7,010 nt of DNA, taken from positions 1 to 7,010 of the forward strand of contig CABSMN010000055.1 in assembly GCA_902478765.1 (NCBI GenBank), in the 5' to 3' direction. Below are positions 1 through 4,757 of this stretch, piece after piece. The notes below the pieces were generated by a model. The model saw nothing but the letters and a program-made list of their open reading frames with translations, was not told the origin of the DNA and did no database searches. Position numbers and translations under genes: made by a program. Source of the stretch: an uncultured Collinsella sp. Its GTDB lineage: Bacteria > Actinomycetota > Coriobacteriia > Coriobacteriales > Coriobacteriaceae. The number at the start of each line of letters is the position of its first letter. The first letter of the stretch is position 1.

Positions 1-1
1 C

Positions 2-457
2 GAGGGCACCGCCGACGTGCACGACCGCGAGCCGTACCTCACCAAAACCGCCGACGGCAAGCTGCTCAAGTCCTCGACCATCTTTATCCGCAACGACGAG
101 GGCAAGCCCGTCGGCATTTTGGGCATCAACTTTGACATTACGCTTATGAAGGCTTTTGAGCGTTCGCTCGACGCCTTTACCGGCACCGGCGGCACGGGCT
201 ACACCGAGCCCGAGCCCATTACCAAGAACATCGGCGACCTGCTCGAGGACCTGCTGCACGAGTGTGAGCAGTTTGTGGGCAAGCCCGCGGCGCTCATGAC
301 CAAAGACGAGCGCATTCGTGCCATTGGCTACCTCGACCGTCGCGGCGCCTTCCTCATTTCCAAGTCGAGCGAACGCGCCTGCGAGTTCTTTGGCATCTCC
401 AAGTACAGCTTCTATAGCTACCTCAATGAGGCCAAGGCGGCAGCAGGCGACAAGTAG
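2..457 (+). CDS. YheO/DauR-family PAS + helix-turn-helix transcriptional regulator (5'-truncated)
   Basis: This is the C-terminal 151 residues of a DNA-binding regulator; the frame is open to the first base of the window, so the true start lies upstream. Visible residues 1 to about 50 are the end of the N-terminal PAS-like sensor domain (YheO type), with the typical KSSTIFIRNDEGKPVGILGI stretch. After a Gly/Thr/Pro-rich linker, residues about 99-145 (MTKDERIRAIGYLDRRG, then SERACEFFGISKYSFYSYLN) match the C-terminal helix-turn-helix domain of this family (HTH_22). Family members such as Pseudomonas DauR and E. coli YheO are cytoplasmic regulators of about 210-240 residues; DauR represses D-arginine use. 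The ligand and targets here cannot be read from the sequence. The stop is TAG at 455-457. No clear U-tract terminator follows. The family call is firm; the specific role is unknown. Confidence 0.87.
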   Translation, partial: EGTADVHDREPYLTKTADGKLLKSSTIFIRNDEGKPVGILGINFDITLMKAFERSLDAFTGTGGTGYTEPEPITKNIGDLLEDLLHECEQFVGKPAALMTKDERIRAIGYLDRRGAFLISKSSERACEFFGISKYSFYSYLNEAKAAAGDK

Positions 458-540
458 GCACTCGCCTGGATTGCCCCTCCCCTTTTGGGTGCGAGTTCTG
501 GAAAGCATGAATCCAAGACCGAGCCGCTTGGAAAGTTCCA

Positions 541-546
541 TATAAT
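541..546 (+). promoter_or_regulatory. Candidate -10 box (TATAAT)
   Basis: A consensus TATAAT lies 34 bases before the ATG at 581. A start site around 552 would give a leader of about 28 nt carrying the purine-rich AAAGGGTGGA (567-576). No convincing -35 is visible at 16-18 bp spacing; TTGGAA at 528-533 is much too close. Support is moderate and rests on position and the perfect hexamer. Confidence 0.4.
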
Positions 547-580
547 CGATGTCATTAGTATTTCGAAAGGGTGGAACAGA

Positions 581-1567
581 ATGGCGTTGAGCAAGGCATC
601 ATGCACCGGTCGCGGATTGATTCCGGCAATTGGTGGACATGTGCACCGCATGTTCGATGAGGGTGAAGACGACCTGTTTTCGCTGAGCCTTGACGACGTG
701 ATGGATGATCGCCCGTGGACCGCCGACGAACTCATGGGCGGTGGGGCTCGCCCGTCAAGCCCCAATCCCGCACTTGCGCCTAAGCCCGCATCTGCGTCGA
801 CTCCTGCGCAGTCGCCTGTTTCGACGCCCGCGCCTACGCCCGCACCCACTTCGGCGCCCACGCCCGCTCCCCGCCCCGCAAGCGACCCGTCCGAAACGGC
901 GGCATTTCTCGCTGCAGCGACGCAGGGCAAATCGGCCGACAGCACCGTTATGTACAGCGCCCAGCAGTTGCCTGTTCCTGCGGCACGCAAGTCTCCGGTC
1001 ACAAGGCTCGATGAGCCCGTTGCCCATCAGGTTGCCTACGATTCCTGGGCTGCAGCCGATCTGGATGAGACCTCTACCGGCATGCCGGCGCTCGACGTTC
1101 CAGTTAACCCGCTTTTTGCCGCCAACACGAGCGCCGCGGACTATGAGGGCGGTGCGGCATATTCCGATTATTCCGATGGCTATGCTGGCACCGATCGCAT
1201 CGAGACCGAGGATTATGGCACCGCATCGAGCGATTATCTCAACGATCCGTACGCTGCCACGCCTGCACCGGAATATGACCCGGAGGCCGCGTCCGCGCCG
1301 GCGTATACCAAAAGCACGGGCGAAGAGCGCTTCGCCGATTATTACGCCGAGGAAAAGGCGCTGCGTTTTTCGGAATTTCCGCAGGCAGTCAAGGTTGCCT
1401 TTATCGCCATTGTCATTGCCCTGCTCGGCGTCATTGCGTTTGAGGGATTCCGGCTGTTCTCCGGCCCCACCCAAGCGGAGTCGGAGACCCAGCAAAAAGA
1501 GAACGATGATGAGTACCTGGACATCAACACCCTCAAGGGCGACCCCAACGACGGAGACGACGAGTAG
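581..1567 (+). CDS. Acidic Pro/Ala-rich single-pass membrane protein, function unknown
   Basis: I do not recognise a named family. The 328-residue product begins with a short basic stretch followed by an acidic segment (FDEGEDDLFSLSLDDVMDD, from about residue 24). Residues about 57-102 are a low-complexity Pro/Ala/Ser/Thr linker with repeated AP and TP pairs. Then comes an Asp/Tyr/Ala-rich, probably disordered region. One hydrophobic helix follows at about residues 272-291 (VAFIAIVIALLGVIAF), with a Lys just before it. The last 35 residues are strongly acidic (ends GDPNDGDDE). The positive charge before the helix suggests the long N-terminal part is cytoplasmic and the short tail outside. The ATG at 581 is chosen because AGGGTGGA precedes it and a TATAAT lies 34 bp upstream. 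The frame is open further upstream to a TTG at 485, and GTG 641 or ATG 650 are possible later starts. Confidence 0.75.
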   Translation: MALSKASCTGRGLIPAIGGHVHRMFDEGEDDLFSLSLDDVMDDRPWTADELMGGGARPSSPNPALAPKPASASTPAQSPVSTPAPTPAPTSAPTPAPRPASDPSETAAFLAAATQGKSADSTVMYSAQQLPVPAARKSPVTRLDEPVAHQVAYDSWAAADLDETSTGMPALDVPVNPLFAANTSAADYEGGAAYSDYSDGYAGTDRIETEDYGTASSDYLNDPYAATPAPEYDPEAASAPAYTKSTGEERFADYYAEEKALRFSEFPQAVKVAFIAIVIALLGVIAFEGFRLFSGPTQAESETQQKENDDEYLDINTLKGDPNDGDDE

Positions 1568-1637
1568 CGAGAGCTGAAGGCGGCCGCAGGATCCCGCATC
1601 CAGCACCGGCTTCTAAGTGCTGTTTTGTCATCCAGCT

Positions 1638-1747
1638 ACACTTTTCCGGATAATTTGCCTATCGAATTTGACACTTTTCCGAAGTTTCAAGGTGTCTATT
1701 TCGACACTTTTCCGTACTTTTACACGGGATATTTCGACACTTTTTCG
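1638..1747. repeat. Four-copy tandem array, 33-bp period
   Basis: The core ACACTTTTCCG begins at 1638, 1671 and 1704, and a fourth copy with one change (ACACTTTTTCG) begins at 1737; each step is exactly 33 bp. The conserved part extends leftward in the later units to about 17 bp (ATTTCGACACTTTTCCG). The remaining 15-16 bp of each unit differ. The tract is AT-rich compared with its surroundings. It is open in one plus frame, encoding 11-residue units of the type DTFPxFxxxYF, and also in one minus frame, with RKSVEI units. No ATG or ribosome binding site supports either reading. It could be a set of protein-binding sites or a decayed coding repeat. The units are too short and divergent for a CRISPR. 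Confidence 0.85.
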
Positions 1748-1779
1748 GATGAAAGCCGAATAATCACTTGGGAAACCAA

Positions 1780-1809
1780 CGCCATCCGCGCGTCATTTCG
1801 CGGATGGCG
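1780..1809. terminator. Perfect 11-bp hairpin, possible terminator
   Basis: CGCCATCCGCG (1780-1790) pairs perfectly with CGCGGATGGCG (1799-1809) across an 8-base loop. The following plus-strand bases are only mildly T-rich (CTTGATTTCTG), and so is the minus-strand exit (TTGGTTTCCC). It could therefore be a weak terminator in either direction, just after the 33-bp array. The stem is certain; the function is inferred. Confidence 0.45.
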
Positions 1810-1847
1810 CTTGATTTCTGTCCGTACACGTTGATAGACTTCCTCTT

Positions 1848-1873
1848 GCCCGCAAGGAGCGGGCGCGTTTTAT
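1848..1873 (+). terminator. Candidate rho-independent terminator or attenuator
   Basis: GCCCGC (1848-1853), loop AAGGA and GCGGGC (1859-1864) form a 6-bp G+C stem followed by GCGTTTTAT. The T run comes three bases after the stem and only on the plus strand. It ends any transcript leaving the repeat array. If the small gene at 1966 is transcribed from further upstream, it could instead attenuate that gene. No convincing promoter separates it from the gene. Confidence 0.45.
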
Positions 1874-1878
1874 CCAGA

Positions 1879-1946
1879 GTCGGGGTAGAGAGTTGGCTCC
1901 ACGATCCCGACGCCAACCGGCCAAGAGGCACGGTGGCCCTGCCAAC
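1879..1946 (+). promoter_or_regulatory. Foldable leader with possible H-type pseudoknot
   Basis: GTCGGGG (1879-1885) pairs with TCCCGAC (1905-1911), the first pair from the loop side being G-U. The loop of this stem holds GTTGGC (1892-1897), complementary to GCCAAC immediately after the stem (1912-1917), which is the layout of an H-type pseudoknot. A second GCCAAC lies at 1941-1946, just before the ribosome binding site, so the loop could pair alternatively. GGCCA (1919-1923) and TGGCC (1934-1938) form a third helix. It resembles no riboswitch class I can name. Pairing was found by eye, without an energy calculation or covariation. Confidence 0.35.
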
Positions 1947-1953
1947 ATCGATG

Positions 1954-1960
1954 AAAGGAG
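1954..1960 (+). promoter_or_regulatory. Ribosome binding site AAAGGAG
   Basis: A strong Shine-Dalgarno sequence lies 5 bases before ATG 1966. It decides the start against an in-frame ATG at 1951 that overlaps this site, and against the frame's extension further upstream. Confidence 0.8.
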
Positions 1961-1965
1961 TCCGT

Positions 1966-2388
1966 ATGGACAATTTCTCCGTGCGCAGCGAGCGTAACTT
2001 CCACAACCTGGTCGTCAAACCAAAACGAATGCATCTTCTGGACGGGCCGAGCGGCTATGCCTCGGCCATGGTCAAGAGCAGCCTCTCCCACCAGATGCGC
2101 TTTACGGTACAGAAGCTCGAGAAAGAGCTCTGTGCTGCTGGCAACCCACATGTTCTGCAGATCAAGCTGCTCGGAGACGACTCGCGCGAGCCGTCGAGTT
2201 GGAAGCTGTTTGCAGACGGCACGTGCATCGCGAACGGCTCGGGTGACTTTGCCCGCAAGTGTTTCTGCGAGGGCGCCGAGGCGTTCCTGGATCTATGCCG
2301 CGACGCCGTACGCGCGGCCGAGCTGCGTCAGTGGAGCCAAAAGGAGTACGAGCTGTTGAGTGCCGCACGCGGGATTGCAATGATTTAG
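1966..2388 (+). CDS. Hypothetical protein, 140 residues
   Basis: I do not recognise this protein. It appears soluble: there is no signal peptide or membrane segment. The N-terminal third is basic (RSERNFHNLVVKPKRMHLL). The middle looks like an alpha/beta segment (HVLQIKLLGDD, then WKLFADGTCIANGSGDF). The C-terminal part is likely helical (EGAEAFLDLCRDAVRAAEL, then QWSQKEYELLSAARG). Four cysteines are scattered (residues 56, 87, 99, 101, with another at 111) without a clear metal-binding spacing. Start and ribosome binding site are convincing, and codon use fits a translated high-GC gene. Its leader can fold extensively, which hints at post-transcriptional control. It ends tail to tail against a decayed minus-strand ATPase gene, and it may have landed in or beside that gene. 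That it is a real gene is likely; its function is unknown. Confidence 0.7.
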   Translation: MDNFSVRSERNFHNLVVKPKRMHLLDGPSGYASAMVKSSLSHQMRFTVQKLEKELCAAGNPHVLQIKLLGDDSREPSSWKLFADGTCIANGSGDFARKCFCEGAEAFLDLCRDAVRAAELRQWSQKEYELLSAARGIAMI

Positions 2389-2396
2389 AAACAGAG

Positions 2397-2427
2397 CGGT
2401 GGCGTTATCGAACTGTCGACGCCGCCG
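2397..2427 (+). terminator. 9-bp hairpin after the small gene, no U tract
   Basis: CGGTGGCGT (2397-2405) pairs with ACGCCGCCG (2419-2427), one pair being T-G, starting 8 bases after the stop at 2388. No T run follows, so it is not a classical terminator, but its position suits a 3'-end hairpin. It sits at the point where recognisable similarity of the minus-strand ATPase remnant stops. Confidence 0.3.
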
Positions 2428-2428
2428 C

Positions 2429-2699
2429 CTCCCCAATGCCCGTCGTGCTCAACGATCAGATCGACCTCAAGGCCCTTCTCATCTCGGAAATAATGAACAC
2501 TGTTGTCGACACCGCCGTAGGTGGAAAGGAACACGCGCACGTCGCGCAGGATGAGATTCTCAAAGAGCATCCCCAGCGTTTGCATATCGCCAAGCAGCCG
2601 CTCAGGGGTACCCCCCAGCAACGCCGCCGCAAGTGACGGGTCACAGAAGTAGCGCTTGGGGCGCACGCGAACGCGGGCCTTCGAGCGCACATACTGGCC
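2429..2699 (-). pseudogene. Remnant of an AAA ATPase gene: C-terminal part of a DUF4143 domain
   Basis: About 90 residues read without interruption as the distal part of a DUF4143 domain: YVRSKARVRVRPKRYFCDPS, then LAAALLGGTPERLLGDMQTL, then GMLFENLILRDVRVF, then HYFRDEKGLEVDLIVEHDGH. Members are normally about 400-450 residues, with an N-terminal AAA domain carrying Walker A and B motifs and a C-terminal nuclease-like part. All of the ATPase domain is missing here. The expected continuation after the VDLIVEHDGHWG segment (typically an EVKLG-like strand) is replaced by an unrelated Gly-rich tail ending at a stop at 2385-2387. The fragment is therefore cut at both ends. The same frame upstream (about 2735-2760) reads GDLQTLGF, another piece of the family consensus, which suggests a mosaic of remnants. 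Very unlikely to encode a working ATPase. Confidence 0.8.
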
Positions 2700-2768
2700 T
2701 GCTCTCTCGCGCAAGCTCGTCCGAAAACCCAAGGTTTGCAGGTCACCGCTCCTGCAGCACCAGCGGGC

Positions 2769-2837
2769 GACGTCATCCTGCGAAATTACGCCATTCTCAA
2801 TGCAGTTTTTACGCCGTTTTCATTGTAGGTTTTACGC
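2769..2837. repeat. 23-bp spaced direct repeat (three TTACGC copies)
   Basis: TTACGC occurs at 2786, 2809 and 2832, spaced exactly 23 bp. The last two units (2792-2814 and 2815-2837) match at about 18 of 23 positions; the first shares mainly its last six bases. The short tract lies between the ATPase remnant and palindromic tract A. No role is evident. Confidence 0.5.
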
Positions 2838-2893
2838 TCGGCATCCTTGGCGCGGCGCTTGCTCAACCACCGGACCAGCGAATTGCCCGGATT

Positions 2894-3000
2894 CTGGGAC
2901 GTGCTTTCCGCTCCAGGCCTCTACCGGAAAATGCGTCCCACTCTGAGGCCGAAATCTGGGATGCGCTTTCCGCCAAAGGGAAAGCGCGTCCCATTCCGAG
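2894..3000. repeat. Palindromic repeat tract A
   Basis: Four alternating half-units lie here. CTGGGACGTGCTTTCCGC (2894) and CTGGGATGCGCTTTCCGC (2956) are 62 bp apart. Their inverted partners are CCGGAAAATGCGTCCCACT (2924) and GGGAAAGCGCGTCCCATT (2978). The second pair folds into a 15-bp stem (2957-2971 with 2979-2993, one T-G pair) with a 7-base loop. On the minus strand this hairpin stands about 30 bases after the stop of the DUF234 ATPase gene, where it may cap the mRNA. The last 22 bases (2979-3000) recur identically at 4602-4623 in tract B. The organisation resembles REP/BIME elements. Confidence 0.8.
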
Positions 3001-3022
3001 CATCACATCAGAGCGCGCTTGG

Positions 3023-4414
3023 TTATCTCCGCTCGCACATCTCGGCAAACGAGATCAGCTTGACGTCTCCCCTGCTATCCGCGGCATCCCGACATCCCTG
3101 CGTAAAGCCGCTTTTTGAGAATAGTGCATAGCTTTTTCGTTGCCGTCTAAAGAGCTCGCTTCGGTGCACGAGCTTTTGCAGCACGTCTTCGCCCACCGGT
3201 TCATTGCGCCATTTGCACTCCGCAAACAGAGCAGTGCCCTCGCCATCGTCAACAATTAAGTCGATTTCTTCCTGCGTATGCGTGCGATTATCCGTCCCCC
3301 ACCAGCGCCCGACGCTCGCCGGAACCACATCGAGCCGGCCTGCGCGCGCGAGTTCGTACACATATTGCCTGCATATAAGCTCAAAGACCGTACCCATGTA
3401 ATCCGATACGTGCGACTCAATGCGTTTATACGCCATCTCGGCCATATCGTTTTGAATCAGCCCGATGTTCTGCGGAACAAACTTGTACCAGAACCTAAAC
3501 ATCTGATCGCTCAGCAGATACACGGCTCGCTTATTGCTCGTCTCGTTTAGGGGCAGCTCGCGCTCGACAATCCCAAGCGACGCCAGCTTATCCACATAGC
3601 TCTTTACATTGCTCGCAGGGATTCCCGTAGAGCTCGCAATCTCCGAGATCCTCGAGCGCCCCTGAGCAATTGCTTGCACGATCGCATCATATTGCTCAGG
3701 ATTGCGGCACTCTTGCAATAGCAGGTTACTCGGCTCCTCAAAGAGATAGCCCGTAGGAGTAAGAAAAAGACGTTTGATGTTATCCTTGAGCGGTGCGGCA
3801 GGATCAACTTTCTCGATATATGCAGGAATGCCGCCCGTCATGCCATAGCAAACTGCAGCATCTTCGCGACTCATGCTCTGCCACAGGCCGAGGGTCGTCG
3901 TAAAATCGAGCGGCATGATCTTAAACTGGGCCGTACGCCTACCGTATAGCGGACTCTCGTAGCCCAACACCTGTTCCTCCATAAACGAAAGAGACGAGCC
4001 GCATAGGATCAGCATGAGCCTGGTCTCTTTGTACAAGTGGTCGATCTTGTCTTGCAGCAACGAGCTGATTTCGGGATTCGATTGGGCGAGATAGGGATAC
4101 TCGTCAATCACGACAACCAAACGTTCCGTGCGAGCCATGGTGGCCAATGCATCGAACGCTTCGTCAAAACTACGAAACGACACGTCTGCGGCACCAACCG
4201 AGCCTGCAAGTATCGCCTGGCTAAAGCCGTGCAGGTTTGCTTCCGCATTGGTACGACGAGCTTGAAAGTAAATAGCCTTCTTGCCTTGGATGAACTCTGT
4301 GATAAGGCGCGTTTTACCCACACGACGGCGGCCGTAAATCACAGGCATTTCAAAGGAGCCCGTGTCATACAGTCGATTGAGCTCGGACATTTCCACTGTT
4401 CTTCCGATAAACAT
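3023..4414 (-). CDS. AAA-type P-loop ATPase with winged helix and C-terminal DUF234 (PD-(D/E)XK-like)
   Basis: Complete at 463 residues, a normal length for the family. The N-terminal ATPase_2-type domain carries Walker A GRRRVGKT (28-35), Walker B LVVVIDE (99-105), a sensor-like LCGSS (138-142), and an Arg-bearing SPLYGRR (154-160). Residues about 245-290 form a winged helix (RISEIASSTGIPASNVKSYV). From about 306 (FRFWYKF) follows DUF234, with EEIDLIV (382-388) and AECKW (398-402), the acidic...E-x-K pattern of PD-(D/E)XK folds. The product should be a cytoplasmic, ATP-using DNA-acting protein, but no member has a clearly settled function that I can name. MNS-type ATPases of this kind expand in lineages and are linked to mobile DNA. 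ATG 4414 is preceded by AAGGAAGG (8-base spacing). It is transcribed alone, with a 54-bp palindrome over its promoter and related repeat tracts on both sides. Confidence 0.92.
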   Translation of the reverse strand: MFIGRTVEMSELNRLYDTGSFEMPVIYGRRRVGKTRLITEFIQGKKAIYFQARRTNAEANLHGFSQAILAGSVGAADVSFRSFDEAFDALATMARTERLVVVIDEYPYLAQSNPEISSLLQDKIDHLYKETRLMLILCGSSLSFMEEQVLGYESPLYGRRTAQFKIMPLDFTTTLGLWQSMSREDAAVCYGMTGGIPAYIEKVDPAAPLKDNIKRLFLTPTGYLFEEPSNLLLQECRNPEQYDAIVQAIAQGRSRISEIASSTGIPASNVKSYVDKLASLGIVERELPLNETSNKRAVYLLSDQMFRFWYKFVPQNIGLIQNDMAEMAYKRIESHVSDYMGTVFELICRQYVYELARAGRLDVVPASVGRWWGTDNRTHTQEEIDLIVDDGEGTALFAECKWRNEPVGEDVLQKLVHRSELFRRQRKSYALFSKSGFTQGCRDAADSRGDVKLISFAEMCERR

Positions 4415-4430
4415 AGGGCCATCCTTCCTT

Positions 4431-4484
4431 TACGTTATAGCTAGCTATATTATACCTTCCTATAATATGTCTAGCTATAACGTA
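4431..4484. promoter_or_regulatory. 54-bp near-perfect palindrome over the ATPase promoter
   Basis: TACGTTATAGCTAG (4431-4444) is the exact inverse of CTAGCTATAACGTA (4471-4484). One mismatch inward, TATATTATA (4446-4454) pairs with TATAATATG (4461-4469), leaving loop CCTTCC. The left arm also contains a perfect 14-bp palindrome, TATAGCTAGCTATA (4436-4449). The minus strand has TATAAT at 4454-4449, giving a predicted start near 4442 and a leader of about 28 nt, and the plus strand has TATAAT at 4461-4466. One arm thus covers the predicted start site and the other the -35 region, as in an operator for a dimeric repressor. The left arm touches the ribosome binding site (4423-4430). Confidence 0.75.
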
Positions 4485-4537
4485 ATTCGATAAGCGGAGC
4501 ACGAAAAGGGGCGGTACACCCCCGCACGTGGACCGTT

Positions 4538-4652
4538 CCGGAAAATGTATCCCGTTCTGGAGCCAAAAACTGGGCCGTAGTTTCCGCCAAGCATGCCATC
4601 CGGAAAGCGCGTCCCATTCCGAGTGGCAATTCCGGGTCACAGTTTCCGCTCC
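4538..4652. repeat. Palindromic repeat tract B (same family as tract A)
   Basis: Four alternating half-units: CCGGAAAATGTATCCCGTTC (4538), CTGGGCCGTAGTTTCCGCC (4570), CCGGAAAGCGCGTCCCATTC (4600), and CGGGTCACAGTTTCCGCTCC (4633). Equivalent units are 62 bp apart, as for the CTGGG units of tract A. Bases 4602-4623 repeat 2979-3000 exactly (22 of 22). The tract lies between the ATPase promoter and the terminator of the xanthine dehydrogenase gene. The remaining bases between 4485 and 4537 show nothing I can name. Confidence 0.8.
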
Positions 4653-4688
4653 AAACAAAAGGCCCCGGCTCGCGATGGAGCCGGGGCC
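4651..4688 (-). terminator. Strong rho-independent terminator of the xanthine dehydrogenase gene
   Basis: On the minus strand, GGCCCCGGCT (4688-4679) and AGCCGGGGCC (4670-4661) form a perfect 10-bp G+C stem, with one further C-G pair in an 8-base loop. TTTTGTTTG (4660-4652) follows directly. It stands 69 bases after the stop codon at 4758. The plus-strand side has no T run, so it acts in one direction. Bases 4689-4757 hold nothing else that I can see. Confidence 0.88.
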
Positions 4689-4757
4689 AAAGGCGCAGCA
4701 TATGCAGTTTATGTTGAGCGCGAACAGCTCGTCAGTAATGGCTGTCCGCGCCCTACC

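Noticed and set aside
460..496. Terminator after the YheO-type regulator
   Set aside because: ACTCGC and GCGAGT can pair, but the loop is 25 bases and no T run follows.
755..1606. Long minus-strand open frame (283 residues) opposite the membrane-protein gene
   Set aside because: It is Arg/Gly/Cys-rich with no family resemblance, as expected for the antisense of a GC-rich gene. The plus-strand reading has a ribosome binding site and a sensible membrane helix.
1638..1747. CRISPR array
   Set aside because: The conserved part is only about 17 bp, the intervening parts are about 16 bp, the copies differ, and no cas gene is present.
1625..1834. Plus-strand frame of 69 residues covering the 33-bp array
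   Set aside because: It starts only at TTG, has no ribosome binding site, and runs past the array into a hairpin sequence. The opposite strand is also open, so the openness follows from the 33-bp period.
1811..1839. Promoter TTGATT with GATAGA at 17 bp before the small gene
   Set aside because: Both hexamers match the consensus poorly, and the terminator-like hairpin at 1848-1873 would lie just downstream.
2633..3131. Plus-strand frames over the ATPase remnant and tract A
   Set aside because: They mix antisense of the DUF4143 remnant with repeat sequence, have no credible start, and resemble no protein family.
4365..4701. Two small minus-strand frames over the ATPase promoter and tract B
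   Set aside because: Their sequence derives from the palindromic repeats and the promoter palindrome; neither has a ribosome binding site.
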